A stretch of 42,210 bases of DNA, taken from NCBI GenBank assembly GCA_001914535.1, contig MNCR01000103.1, forward strand, positions 1-42,210, read 5' to 3'. This document shows positions 23,522 to 32,315 of this stretch, piece after piece (within the stretch, counting starts at the first letter, position 1; each line of letters begins with the position of its first letter). The stretch comes from Candidatus Rokubacteria bacterium 13_2_20CM_69_15_1. GTDB taxonomy: Bacteria; Methylomirabilota; Methylomirabilia; Rokubacteriales; CSP1-6. The notes under the pieces are model-generated. The model was given only the letters and a program-made list of their open reading frames with translations. It did not search any database and was not told where the DNA came from. A program made the position numbers and the translations under genes.

Positions 23522-24880
23522 ATGGATAGCGTCCCCCAGGCGGCCGAGAGGCGACATCTCGGGGTCCTCACGGTCCCCGCGGCGGCCGTCCTCCTCACGT
23601 TCGTCCTCCTGATGACGTGGCTCCACCTCACGGGCTCGCCCGTCGGCGACATGGCGGAGCCCGAGCGGGCGCTCGCGGTGGTGGTCGGCCGCTCGCTCGA
23701 TCTGGACGACGGGATCGACAGAGCGCCCGCCTGGGAGCGGCGCCTCTATCGCTGGTTGGTCGGGCGCCGGGCCGACGACCTCGCGGACGCGCTCCGCTGG
23801 TACGCAGAGCTGGAGGCCCTGTCGCTCGAGCCGACGGTCGATCTGCACCTGGCCATCCTCCGCGGCGAGCCGTTCGAGACCTTCGGGCGCCTCGTCGGTC
23901 GCGCGTACCTCGCGCTGGCATCCGACGGCGCCGACGTGAAGGACCTCGTCGCGGAGGTCGACGCAGCGCTCGAGCCCGGCTGGTTCCACGACCGCCTCGT
24001 CGCGCGACTCACGCGGGCGGACGCGCCGAACCCGCGCGCGGACGTGCTCCTGGCACGCCTGCGCGCGCTCACGGCCGTGGAGGTCACGATCCTGGCGGCG
24101 GCGCTCGTGACGCTCGCGTCGTGGGTGGGCCACCGGGGCGAGCGCGCGCGGTCGGGGGCGGCGCCGCTTCCGCCGCCGTGGCGCGTCCACGAGGGGGTCG
24201 GCGTGCTCGTGCGGGGCGGCGCGCTCGGCGCGATCCTCCTCGTCGCGCTCTCCCAGGGCGCGTCGGCCTTCCTCGGCGGTCGCGCACAGCCGTACCAGAG
24301 CGTGGTCGTCGGCGCCGCGACGACCCTCGCCTTCCTCCCCCTCATCCTGATGGCCCGACGGCGGCTCTTGCGGCCGTCGGGGCTCGGCCTCGTCCGCGGG
24401 TTCGGCTTGGCGCTCACGCGGGCCAACACGGGTCGGCTGCTGGGCGTCGCGCTGGTGCTCGTGGCGGCCGGACAGCTCGGTGACTGGACGCTCGGTGCCA
24501 TGGGTCGAGCGTTCGAGATCACGTCGCACTGGACCGAGTGGTTCGATCGCGATCTGGTCTGGGGCGTCCGGCCCGTCGTGATCGGCACGCTCGTCGACAC
24601 GGTGGTGCTCACGCCGGTCTTCGAGGAGCTGGTCTTCCGGGGACTGCTCTTCGGCACGTTGCGGTGCAGGCTCGGGCCGGCACCGGCGGCCGTGGTCAGC
24701 GCGGGAGTCTTCGCCCTCGCCCACGGCTACGGCGTGCTCGGGTTCGCCGCCGTCTTCTGGAGCGGGGTGCTCTGGGCGTGGGCGTACGAGCAGACGGGGA
24801 GCCTCGTGCCGGCCGTCACCGCGCACGCCGTCGACAATCTCTCCGCGTCGCTCTCGGTGATCCTGGTGCTCCGTGCCTAG
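23522..24880 (+). CDS. CPBP-family intramembrane metalloprotease
   Basis: A 452-aa membrane protein. One helix near the N-terminus (VPAAAVLLTFVLLMTWL) precedes a soluble region of about 150 residues, then a multi-helix C-terminal half with the CPBP/Abi motifs EELVFRGLLFG (Glu-Glu-x3-Arg), AHGYGVLGFAAVFWSG and HAVDN. Such proteases cut or process membrane substrates; the target is unknown. The start is uncertain: ATG 23522 is used, but ATG 23486 and 23498 are in frame and none has a clear ribosome site. Its stop overlaps the ligD GTG by 8 bp, so the genes are coupled. Confidence 0.85.
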   Translation: MDSVPQAAERRHLGVLTVPAAAVLLTFVLLMTWLHLTGSPVGDMAEPERALAVVVGRSLDLDDGIDRAPAWERRLYRWLVGRRADDLADALRWYAELEALSLEPTVDLHLAILRGEPFETFGRLVGRAYLALASDGADVKDLVAEVDAALEPGWFHDRLVARLTRADAPNPRADVLLARLRALTAVEVTILAAALVTLASWVGHRGERARSGAAPLPPPWRVHEGVGVLVRGGALGAILLVALSQGASAFLGGRAQPYQSVVVGAATTLAFLPLILMARRRLLRPSGLGLVRGFGLALTRANTGRLLGVALVLVAAGQLGDWTLGAMGRAFEITSHWTEWFDRDLVWGVRPVVIGTLVDTVVLTPVFEELVFRGLLFGTLRCRLGPAPAAVVSAGVFALAHGYGVLGFAAVFWSGVLWAWAYEQTGSLVPAVTAHAVDNLSASLSVILVLRA

Positions 24881-27479
24881 CCGCGGCCTCGACGAGTACC
24901 GGGACAAGCGCGACCCCACGCGGACGCCCGAGCCGTTCGGCGACCGGCGGCCGGCGACCGGCCACTTGTTCGTCGTCCACAAGCACTCGGCGCGGCGGCT
25001 CCACTACGATCTGCGGCTCGAGATCGACGGCGTGCTCGTGAGCTGGGCGGTGCCCAAGGGGCCATCGGTCCGGCACGGCGAGCGGCGGCTGGCGGTCCAC
25101 GTCGAGGACCATCCCGTCGAATACGCCGACTTCGAGGGCGTGATCCCCGAGGGCAGCTACGGCGCGGGACCGTCCATCGTCTGGGATCGCGGCTGGTTCC
25201 GCGTGCTCGGCGACCGGCCGGCGCGTGAGGCGATCGCACGGGGCAAGCTCGAGTTCGAGCTCTTCGGCTTCAAGCTCCGTGGGCGATGGGTGCTCGCGCG
25301 CATGAGCGGCAAGGACCGGGAGTGGCTCCTGCTGAAGAAGGCCGACGCGTTCGCGGACGGCGACGAGCCGGTCGAGAAGCTCCCCGAGTCGGTCCTCTCG
25401 GGGCTCACCGTCGAGGAGCTCCGCGAGGGCCCGCGCAAGCTCGACGCGCTCCGCGCGCGGCTCGCGGCCTCGAACGCCCCGCGCGGAGCGGTGACGCCGC
25501 GCGCCGGGCTCTTCATGCTCGCCACGCTCGGGGACCGCCCGTTCTCCGATCCCGCGTGGCTCTTCGAGATCAAGTACGACGGTGTGCGCGTCCTGGCCTC
25601 CCGCGACGGCGAGGCGGTCGAGCTGCGGGGGCGGAGCGGGATGGTCGTCACGGCCCGCTATCCCGAGGTGGTCCGCGCGCTCCGGACGCTGCCGCTCGAT
25701 CGGTTCCTGCTCGACGGCGAGATCGTCGCGCTCGACGCCGAGGGGCGGGCGAGCTTCCAGCGCCTCCAGGCGCGCATGAACCTGACGCGCCCGGCCGACA
25801 TCGAGCGCGCGTCCCTCGAGGTGCCCGTCGGCGCGGTGTTCTTCGACGCGCTCGCGCTGGACGGACGCGACCTCCGGCGTGAGCCGCTGGAGGAGCGCAA
25901 GGCGTGTCTCCGGCTCCTCCTGCCGGCGCGCGGGGTGGCCCAGTTCGGCGACCACGTGCTCGAACACGGCCAACCGTTCTTCGACGCGGCGTGCGCCGAG
26001 CGGATCGAGGGCGTCGTGGCGAAGAAGCGCGACAGCCAGTACGTCGGCAAACGGTCTCGCGACTGGCTCAAGCTCAAGTGCCAGCTCCGCCAGGAGTTCG
26101 TCATCGGAGGCTACACGGCGCCGCAGGGCTCGCGCGCGCACTTCGGCGCGCTCCACCTCGGGCTCTATGCGAACGGCCGGCTCGTCTATGTCTCGAAGGT
26201 CGGCACGGGGTTCGACGAAGCGACGCTCGCGCGCGTCGCGGAACGGCTCGCACCGCTCGCGCGCCCGACCTCGCCGTTCGACATCGGCACACCCGGGGGC
26301 CGCGGCCACCGGTGGGTCGAGCCGAAGCTCGTCTGCGAGGTGCGGTTTACCGAGTGGACCGCAGACGGTGGCATCCGCCACCCGACCTTCCTGGGATTGC
26401 GCGACGACAAGCGGGCCGAAGACTGCGTGCGCGAGGTCCCGGAGAATCGGCGGCGCGGGGAGCCTTCCTCGACCACGCTGGCTCTCGATGCGCGAGCTCA
26501 GTCCGATCGGCTGGTGCCGGAGGCGACGCCCAGAAGCCACGGGTCTCGGAAGGCTCCCCGCGCCGCCGCGCACCCGGAGGCATCTCCGACCGTCACCATC
26601 ACCAATCCGAAAAAGGTGTTCTGGCCGGACGAGGGCTACACGAAGGCCGACCTCGTGGAGTACTACGACCGGATCGCGCCCTTCCTCCTGCCGTACCTCA
26701 AGGACCGGCCCCTCGTGCTCACGCGCTACCCGGACGGGATCAGGGGGAAATCCTTCTTCCAGAAGGACGCCCCCGAGTGGATCCCGTCGTGGATCCGCAC
26801 CGAGCGCATCCACTCGAAGGACGCCGGCCGCGACATCGATTACTTCGTCGTGAACGATCGCGAGAGCCTCCGGTACGTCATCAACCTGGGGACGATCCCG
26901 CTCCACATGTGGAGCTCGCGCCTCGGCTCGCTGGATCGCCCCGACTGGCTCGTGCTCGATCTCGACCCCAAGGCCGCGCCCTTCACCGACGTCATCCGGG
27001 TGGCGCGCGCGCTCCGTCGCATCCTGGACGCGCTCGAGCTGCCGAGCTACGTGAAGACGTCCGGGGCGACGGGGCTCCACGTCCTGCTCCCGCTCGGCGC
27101 CAGGTACGACGACGAGACCACGCGGACCTTCGCGCGGCTCCTCGCCGTCCTGGGCGTCGAGGCGGAGCCGGCCATCTCCACGATCGTCAGGCCGCTCAAG
27201 GGCCGTGGTGGCAAGGTGTACATCGACTGGGGCCAGAATGGCCGTGGGCAGACGATCGTCGCGCCGTTCTCGGTGCGGCCGCTGCCCGGCGCGCCCGTGT
27301 CGTGTCCACTCCGCTGGGAGGAGGTCACCGCGCGGCTCGACCCCAAGCGCTTCACGATCAAGACGGCGCCGCCGCGCCTCGAGGAGCTCGGTGACCCGCT
27401 GGCGCCGGTGCTGCGCAAGGGGATCGACGTCGCCGCCGCGCTCAGACGCATCGAGCAGAGGTTTGGGAGGAACGCATGA
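24873..27479 (+). CDS. ligD: DNA ligase D (phosphoesterase-ligase-polymerase)
   Basis: An 868-aa end-joining enzyme with domains in the order PE, LIG, POL. PE: FVVHKHSARRLHYDLRLE and HVEDHPVEYADFEGVIPEGSYG (about 33-97). Ligase: FEIKYDGVRV with the adenylated Lys234, DGEIVALD, RIEGVVAKKRDSQY, DWLKLKC, ending near 530. Polymerase/primase: from about 565 (ITNPKKVFWPDEGYTKADLVEYY) with the metal pair in VLDLDPK, and GKVYIDWGQN. A basic, low-complexity linker separates LIG and POL. GTG 24873 overlaps the upstream gene; the final TGA overlaps the next ATG (ATGA). Works with the adjacent Ku. Confidence 0.95.
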   Translation: MPSRGLDEYRDKRDPTRTPEPFGDRRPATGHLFVVHKHSARRLHYDLRLEIDGVLVSWAVPKGPSVRHGERRLAVHVEDHPVEYADFEGVIPEGSYGAGPSIVWDRGWFRVLGDRPAREAIARGKLEFELFGFKLRGRWVLARMSGKDREWLLLKKADAFADGDEPVEKLPESVLSGLTVEELREGPRKLDALRARLAASNAPRGAVTPRAGLFMLATLGDRPFSDPAWLFEIKYDGVRVLASRDGEAVELRGRSGMVVTARYPEVVRALRTLPLDRFLLDGEIVALDAEGRASFQRLQARMNLTRPADIERASLEVPVGAVFFDALALDGRDLRREPLEERKACLRLLLPARGVAQFGDHVLEHGQPFFDAACAERIEGVVAKKRDSQYVGKRSRDWLKLKCQLRQEFVIGGYTAPQGSRAHFGALHLGLYANGRLVYVSKVGTGFDEATLARVAERLAPLARPTSPFDIGTPGGRGHRWVEPKLVCEVRFTEWTADGGIRHPTFLGLRDDKRAEDCVREVPENRRRGEPSSTTLALDARAQSDRLVPEATPRSHGSRKAPRAAAHPEASPTVTITNPKKVFWPDEGYTKADLVEYYDRIAPFLLPYLKDRPLVLTRYPDGIRGKSFFQKDAPEWIPSWIRTERIHSKDAGRDIDYFVVNDRESLRYVINLGTIPLHMWSSRLGSLDRPDWLVLDLDPKAAPFTDVIRVARALRRILDALELPSYVKTSGATGLHVLLPLGARYDDETTRTFARLLAVLGVEAEPAISTIVRPLKGRGGKVYIDWGQNGRGQTIVAPFSVRPLPGAPVSCPLRWEEVTARLDPKRFTIKTAPPRLEELGDPLAPVLRKGIDVAAALRRIEQRFGRNA

Positions 27480-27970
27480 CGGCCCGACTCGCCACGCCGG
27501 CCGACGCGGCCGAGGTCGCGCGGATCTACAACCAGGGCATCGAGGACCGGATCGCCACGTTCGAGACGCGCCCGCGCTCCGCCGAGGACGTGCGGGGGTG
27601 GTTCGACGGCGCGCATCCGATCGTCGTGGTCGAGGACGCGGGGCGGATCCTGGGCTTCGCGTCGACCTCGACGTACCGGCCGCGCGAGTGCTACGCCCGC
27701 GTCGCCGAATTCTCGGTCTACGTCGCGCGTGACGCCCGAGGACGCGGCGTCGGGCGGCTCGCGCTGCGGGAGCTGATCGCGGCGGCGGCGCGCGCGGGGC
27801 TCGGCAAGCTCGTGTCGCGTATCTTCCCCGAGAACCACGCGAGCCGCGCCGTGTGCCGCGTGCTGGGATTCCGAGAGGTGGGGGTGTACGAGAATCACGG
27901 GCAGCTCGACGGCGCGTGGAAGGACTGTGTCATCGTCGAGCGGCTCTTGGGAGGGAACCCGAGCTCCTAG
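27476..27970 (+). CDS. GNAT N-acetyltransferase (phosphinothricin acetyltransferase-like)
   Basis: A 164-aa acetyltransferase. RLATPADAAEVARIYNQGIEDRIATFET, the loop YRPRECYARVAEFSVYV, the acetyl-CoA motif RGRGVGRLALRELI and FPENHASRAVCRVLGFREVGVYENHGQLDG are typical of the PAT/ArsN1 branch, which acetylates amino-group toxins such as phosphinothricin or related compounds. Its ATG overlaps the ligD stop (ATGA), so it is co-translated with the repair ligase; the functional link is unclear. Its 3' end overlaps the convergent SnoaL-DUF3237 gene by 4 bp. Confidence 0.88.
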   Translation: MTARLATPADAAEVARIYNQGIEDRIATFETRPRSAEDVRGWFDGAHPIVVVEDAGRILGFASTSTYRPRECYARVAEFSVYVARDARGRGVGRLALRELIAAAARAGLGKLVSRIFPENHASRAVCRVLGFREVGVYENHGQLDGAWKDCVIVERLLGGNPSS

Positions 27971-28845
27971 CCGACCGCGTACACCGTGTAGGCCACCTGC
28001 GTCCGCGTTCGCCTCCCGACGCCGATGGCGACGATCCTGTTCAGCCAGGCGTACCGCTCCGACGCGGTCTCGAAGCGCGGCGAGACCCGAAAGTAGTATT
28101 CGGAAGGCTCGACGGGCTCGCCCGCGAGGATTCGCCGCATGACGTCGGGCGCGCCATGGAAGATGCCGCCGTAGGCGGCGTAGATCAGCTGGCCGTCGTC
28201 GGTGCGGAGCGTGATCCGCACATCGAGCTGGCGCGACCCGTCGCTCCGTTCGAGGACCCAGTCGCCGCCGCCCGGGAGCACGTCGCCTCTGAGGCGCGGT
28301 CCCTCGACCCGGCCGCCCTTGACGACGACGATTCGTCGATGTCCGCCGGGTGTCGGCCCGACGTCGTGCGCCTCGACGTCCATCGACACCTCATAGAGGA
28401 GCTCGAGCGACGGGCGCGTCGCACCGCCCGGCCGCTCGAGGATACCACCGAGCTGCTCCATCCTGGCCAGCTCGTCGACGAGGCACCACTGCTCGGCGAC
28501 CCTGCCGCTAGCGATCCGGAAGATCGAGATCTCGGCGACCGTGATCGTGCGCCCGGTCGGCGGGATCCCCCAGAAGGGGCCCCGATGGGTGCCGCGAGAG
28601 GTGTAGCGGCTGACGACGCGATCGCCTTCCTCGACGAGGTCGTCCACCGCTTCGTGCCAGTCGGGAAACGCCGCGCGTATGCGGACGATGGACTGCGCGA
28701 CGCCGTCGAGCCCGTGACGCTCGGGCAGCTCGGACGTGGGTGGGAAGTGGGCCACGAAATCGTCGGCGTACACCGCGCCGATTCGGGCGACGTCGCCCGC
28801 GTTCCAGAGTTCGTGAAGCTTCAGGATCAGAGGCTTGTGGCTCAC
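27967..28845 (-). CDS. SnoaL-like domain fused to DUF3237
   Basis: A 292-aa two-domain protein. Residues about 1-125 are a SnoaL/NTF2-like cone (LHELWNAGDVARIGAVYADDFVAH, AFPDWHEAVDDLVEEGDRVVSRYTSRGTHRGPFWGIPPTG, EISIFRIASGRVAEQW). Residues about 145-292 match DUF3237 (LELLYEVSMDVEAHDVG, GGRVEGPRLRGDVLPGGGDW, YAAYGGIFHG, YYFRVSPRFETASERYAWLNRIVAIGVG). Each half is a known stand-alone family; function unknown, possibly aromatic or polyketide-like substrates. GTG 28845 is chosen because GGAGG lies 5 nt upstream; upstream frame sequence is not protein-like. It follows the second GNAT gene by 55 bp. Confidence 0.85.
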   Translation of the reverse strand: MSHKPLILKLHELWNAGDVARIGAVYADDFVAHFPPTSELPERHGLDGVAQSIVRIRAAFPDWHEAVDDLVEEGDRVVSRYTSRGTHRGPFWGIPPTGRTITVAEISIFRIASGRVAEQWCLVDELARMEQLGGILERPGGATRPSLELLYEVSMDVEAHDVGPTPGGHRRIVVVKGGRVEGPRLRGDVLPGGGDWVLERSDGSRQLDVRITLRTDDGQLIYAAYGGIFHGAPDVMRRILAGEPVEPSEYYFRVSPRFETASERYAWLNRIVAIGVGRRTRTQVAYTVYAVG

Positions 28846-28900
28846 GCGTTCCTCCGGCGGGCCGGCGACCCGACTCTCCGGGCTCGAGGAGCGCCGGGGG

Positions 28901-29515
28901 CTACAGGCGGAGCTGCATGATCGTAACATCGAGCCAGCCGCCACGCCTCATGGCGACCTGCTGCTCGACGCCGACGAGCCTGAAGCCGTGGCGCGTGTGC
29001 AGACGCATGGACGCTCGATTCCCCGAGGTGATCCGCGCCAGCACCGAGCGGTGTCCATGCGCGCGGGCGCGCCGGATCAGCTCGGACAGGATCAGGCCGC
29101 CGAGTCCCTCGCCGCGATGGCGGCGCTCGACGTAGACGGAATCCTCTACGGTCCGCGCGAACGCGGGCTTGGGCCGGTACGGCGAAAGGGAGCCGAAGGC
29201 CAGCACCGCGCCGCCCGTGGCGGCCACGACGATCGGGTAGAGCGCGGGGTGGCGCTCGAACCACTCGCGCTCGGCCTGGGCGTTCCGCGGCTTGGTGTCG
29301 GTGGTGGCGTCGGTCCAGAGGACCTCGTGGTTCCAGATCGCGCTGATCTGGGCGAGGTCTGCCTCTGCGGCGTCGCGGACGGTGAGGGCGCGGCGGTCGA
29401 GCCCGTCGCGAGGCGTCGCGTGCCGCGCGACGCGCGCGTGGAGGGCGGCCTCCGCCCGGGCCCGCGCGAGCTTGTCCCGCGCCAGGAGCTCCAGCGCGTA
29501 CAGGTTCAGGTCCAT
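28901..29515 (-). CDS. GNAT N-acetyltransferase with N-terminal helical extension
   Basis: A 204-aa protein. Residues 1-40 form a charged helix (LNLYALELLARDKLARARAEAALHARV) with no enzymatic motif; the GNAT domain follows: ALTVRDAAEADLAQISAIWNHEVLWTDA, TVEDSVYVERRHRGEGLGGLILSELI (acetyl-CoA loop) and SGNRASMRLHTRHGFRLVGVEQQV. Substrate unknown; again closest to the PAT-like branch. ATG 29515 is used; TTG 29554 is an in-frame alternative inside the LysR operator region. Divergent from the LysR gene across 78 bp, so probably its target. Confidence 0.85.
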   Translation of the reverse strand: MDLNLYALELLARDKLARARAEAALHARVARHATPRDGLDRRALTVRDAAEADLAQISAIWNHEVLWTDATTDTKPRNAQAEREWFERHPALYPIVVAATGGAVLAFGSLSPYRPKPAFARTVEDSVYVERRHRGEGLGGLILSELIRRARAHGHRSVLARITSGNRASMRLHTRHGFRLVGVEQQVAMRRGGWLDVTIMQLRL

Positions 29516-29545
29516 GACCCATGGTCGCCCGAGGCGATCTATCAG

Positions 29546-29571
29546 GGAAATCAATTGTCATTATGATTTCC
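29546..29571. promoter_or_regulatory. Inverted-repeat operator for the LysR regulator
   Basis: Perfect 8-bp inverted repeat GGAAATCA (29546-29553) / TGATTTCC (29564-29571) with a 10-bp spacer; it contains the T-N11-A form of LysR-type boxes (T29551, A29563). It overlaps the -35 of the LysR promoter and lies in the gap to the divergent GNAT gene, the standard place for autorepression and target activation. Confidence 0.6.
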
Positions 29572-29583
29572 ATCAGCTATTTT
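29555..29583 (+). promoter_or_regulatory. Sigma-70-type promoter of the LysR gene
   Basis: TTGTCA (29555-29560), 17-bp spacer, TATTTT (29578-29583), in an AT-rich patch unusual for this genome. The ATG follows 10 nt after the -10, so the leader would be only a few nucleotides. Confidence 0.6.
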
Positions 29584-29593
29584 TTCAGATCGC

Positions 29594-30493
29594 ATGAACC
29601 TCCAGCTCGCCCACCTCCAGACGCTCGCCGCGGTCGCGCGCCACGGGTCCTTCTCGCACGCCGCGCGCGAGCTCCACCTCACCCAGCCCGCGGTGAGCAT
29701 GCAGGTGCGCCTGCTCGAGCGAGCGCTCGGCCTGCCGCTCCTCGAGCGCGTCGGCAAGCGCGCCTTCCCGACGAAGGCGGGCGAGGTGCTGCTCGCCCAT
29801 GCGGGACGCGCGCTGCGGGAGCTCGAGACGGGCCTGGAAGTCGTCGCGCAGCTCCGCGGGATCGTGGCCGGGCGCATCCGCCTCGGGACGAGCGCCTCGT
29901 TCTCGATCTACCTCTTGCCGCCGGCGCTCCGGCGCTTCCGGTCGCGCTACCCGCGGACGGAGCTGGTGGTCGTCACGGGCAACGCGCCCGAGATCGCGCG
30001 CGCGGTCGTCGGGAGCGAGCTCGACATCGGCATCGTGAGCCTTCCGGTCCGCGAGCGCGCGCTCGCGGTGTCGCCGTTCTATCGTGACGAGGTCGTCGCG
30101 ATCGCGCCGCCGGACCGGCGCTGGCGGCGCGGGCAGCGCGTGACCGCGGCGGAACTGGTTCGCGAGCCGCTGATCCTGTTCGAGCAGGGCGCCACGCTCC
30201 GTCGGGTGATCGACGACTGGTTCCACCGCGCGGGAGTGGTGCCCGCGCTGCCGATGGAGCTCGGCAACACGGAGGCGATCAAGAAGCTCGTCGAGGCGGG
30301 GCTCGGGCTCTCCGTCACCTCGTGGTTCTCGGTCGCGGCCGAGGTGCGGGCCCGCGAGCTCGTGGCGGCGCGGCTCGCTCCGCCTCTGTACCGCGAGATC
30401 GGCGTCGTCCTCCGGCGCGACAAGCCGCGGACGCCGGTGCTCGAGGCCTTCCTCTCGACGCTCAAACCTCGGAGGGGGGCGGCACGACGCTAA
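29594..30493 (+). CDS. LysR-family transcriptional regulator
   Basis: A 299-aa regulator. Residues 1-60 are the winged helix-turn-helix (LQTLAAVARHGSFSHAARELHLTQPAVSMQVRLLERALGLPLLER, positions about 8-52), then a linker helix and a periplasmic-binding-like effector domain from about 90 (GRIRLGTSASFSIYLLPPALRRFRSRYPRTEL, DIGIVSLPV, EAGLGLSVTSW). The effector is unknown. Tetramers should bind the 29546-29571 repeat and control this gene and the divergent GNAT - SnoaL/DUF3237 pair. Its 3' end overlaps the convergent DUF72 gene by 4 bp. Confidence 0.93.
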   Translation: MNLQLAHLQTLAAVARHGSFSHAARELHLTQPAVSMQVRLLERALGLPLLERVGKRAFPTKAGEVLLAHAGRALRELETGLEVVAQLRGIVAGRIRLGTSASFSIYLLPPALRRFRSRYPRTELVVVTGNAPEIARAVVGSELDIGIVSLPVRERALAVSPFYRDEVVAIAPPDRRWRRGQRVTAAELVREPLILFEQGATLRRVIDDWFHRAGVVPALPMELGNTEAIKKLVEAGLGLSVTSWFSVAAEVRARELVAARLAPPLYREIGVVLRRDKPRTPVLEAFLSTLKPRRGAARR

Positions 30494-31215
30494 AGGTCCG
30501 CCGGTCGCTCGAGGAGGTCGAGGAGCCGGCGGGCCAGGGCGGGGCCCGAGCCCGACTCCTCGTGCTTGAAGAAGACGAACGCCTCGCGCCAGCCGGCGCC
30601 GACCCGGCGGAGCGTCGCGATCCAGCGGCGCAGGTCGTCGTCCCCGTACGCCTGCGCGCGGAGCCGCGCGTAGCCCCAGTCCGCCGTGGCGACCGCGGGC
30701 GTGGTCCCCGCCTCGGTGTCGGCGATGCAGAGCGCGGCGTTTCGCGGACGGAGCAGCGCGTAGACCTCGTCGTCGAACCAGCTCGGGTGGCGGAACTCGA
30801 ACGCCGCCCTGAGCCCGGGCGGGAGCCGAGCCAGGAGGTCGCCGAGCCGGTCGGCCGCTTTTTGCAAATTCGGCGGGAGCTGGAAGAGGATCGGGCCGAG
30901 CATGTCGCCGAGCGTCCGGGCGGTGTCGCAGAAGTACCGGAGCGGCTCGTCCACGTCACGGAGGCGGGCCACGTGCGTGATCCGCTGCGGCGCCTTCAGG
31001 ACGAAGGTGAAGCCGGCGGGTGCGGCGTCGCGCCACCCGGCGAGCGTCCGGGCGTTCGGCATCCGGTAGAACGTCGCGTTGATCTCGACCGTCGAGAAGC
31101 GCTCCACGTAGTACCCGAGCATCTTCGACGCGGGCAGATCGGCGGGGTAGAACGTGCCCTTCCACTCAGCGTAGTTGTACCCCGAGGTGCCGACACGGAA
31201 CGTCAGCGCAGGCAC
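30490..31215 (-). CDS. DUF72 (YecE-like) TIM-barrel protein
   Basis: A 241-aa protein of the DUF72 family, a TIM-barrel fold of unresolved function. FRVGTSGYNYAEWKGTFYPADLP, YYVERFSTVEINATFYRMP, FTFVLKAPQRITH, LGPILFQLPPNLQ, AFEFRHPSWFDDEVYALLRPRNAALCIAD and FVFFKHEESG are the family blocks in order. GTG 31215 starts 13 bp inside the alanine dehydrogenase gene, so the two are coupled. Last gene of the abhydrolase-ald run. Confidence 0.88.
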   Translation of the reverse strand: MPALTFRVGTSGYNYAEWKGTFYPADLPASKMLGYYVERFSTVEINATFYRMPNARTLAGWRDAAPAGFTFVLKAPQRITHVARLRDVDEPLRYFCDTARTLGDMLGPILFQLPPNLQKAADRLGDLLARLPPGLRAAFEFRHPSWFDDEVYALLRPRNAALCIADTEAGTTPAVATADWGYARLRAQAYGDDDLRRWIATLRRVGAGWREAFVFFKHEESGSGPALARRLLDLLERPADL

Positions 31216-32315
31216 GCGTCGAGCGGTGTCGGCTTCTCGCCGAGCGCCTCGGCGACCGCGGGATGCACGACCTGGCCGCGCCAGATGTTGACGCCCTGGG
31301 CGAGTGCGGGATTCGCGCGCACGGCGGCGACGACGCCGCGGCCGGCGAGCTCGATCGCGTACGGGAGCGTGGCGTTCGTCAGCGCAAACGTCGAGGTGCG
31401 CGGCACGAGGGCGGGCATGTTGGCCACGCCGTAGTGGACGACGCCCGACACGACGTAGACGGGGTCGAGGAGCGTCGTCGGATGAATCGTCTCGACGCAC
31501 CCGCCCTGGTCCACGGAGATGTCCACGATCACGCTGCCCTCCTTCATGGTCGTGACCATGTCCTTGTTGACGAGCCGAGGGGCGCGCGCGCCCGCCACGA
31601 GGACGGCGCCGACGAGCAGGTCGGCGCGCCGGAGCACCTGGGCGACGTTGAAGCTGTTCGACATGAGCGTCACGATCTGGCCACGAAAGATGTCGTCCGC
31701 GTGGCGCAGGCGGTCGGGATTCACGTCGAGGACGGACACGTCGGCGCCGAGGCCGACCGCGGCGCGCGCCGCGTTGAGCCCCGCCGTGCCCGCGCCCAGG
31801 ATGACGACGTTGCCGGGCGGCACGCCGGGCACGCCGGACAATAAGATGCCGCGCCCGCCCCGGGCGTGGCCGAGGTAGAACGCGCCCTCCTGCACCGAGA
31901 GCCGCCCCGCCACCTCGCTCATCGGCGTAAGGAGCGGCAGGCTCCCGTCCGCGCGCTGGACCGTCTCGTAGCCGATCGCGATCGCACCCGAGTCACGGAG
32001 CGCCCGTGCGAGCTCCGGCGCCGGGGCGAGATGGAGGTAGGTGAAGAGGATCTGACCCGGACGGAGGTACCGGGTTTCCGCCGGCAGCGGCTCCTTGACC
32101 TTCAGGACGAAGTCGGCGCGCTGCCAGACCTCGTCGACGCTCGCCAGCGCGGCGCCGACCGTCCCGTACTCGTCGTCGCGGATCCCGCTGCCGCCGCCGG
32201 CGCCACGCTCGACGACGACGGGGTGCCCGGCTTCGGCGAGCGCCCGGGCGCCGGCGGGCGTCAGCGCGACGCGCTGCTCGCCCGGCTTGGTCTCGCGGGG
32301 GACGCCGACGATCAT
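31203..32315 (-). CDS. ald: Alanine dehydrogenase
   Basis: A 370-aa NAD-dependent enzyme that interconverts L-alanine and pyruvate plus ammonia. MIVGVPRETKPGEQRVALTP (Arg15), DFVLKVKEP (Lys74), YLHLAP (His95), MSEVAGRLSVQEGAFYL and the nucleotide site VVILGAGTAGLNAARAAVGLGADVSVLDVN are all in place, and VDISVDQGGCVET carries the catalytic-site Asp. Full family length. Its ATG overlaps the stop of a 28-codon frame (ATGA). Links pyruvate to amino-nitrogen metabolism. Confidence 0.95.
   Translation of the reverse strand: MIVGVPRETKPGEQRVALTPAGARALAEAGHPVVVERGAGGGSGIRDDEYGTVGAALASVDEVWQRADFVLKVKEPLPAETRYLRPGQILFTYLHLAPAPELARALRDSGAIAIGYETVQRADGSLPLLTPMSEVAGRLSVQEGAFYLGHARGGRGILLSGVPGVPPGNVVILGAGTAGLNAARAAVGLGADVSVLDVNPDRLRHADDIFRGQIVTLMSNSFNVAQVLRRADLLVGAVLVAGARAPRLVNKDMVTTMKEGSVIVDISVDQGGCVETIHPTTLLDPVYVVSGVVHYGVANMPALVPRTSTFALTNATLPYAIELAGRGVVAAVRANPALAQGVNIWRGQVVHPAVAEALGEKPTPLDACLR

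Noticed and set aside
29552-29554. TTG start extending the second GNAT to 217 aa
   Set aside because: It would place the start inside the LysR operator and has no ribosome site; ATG 29515 is simpler.
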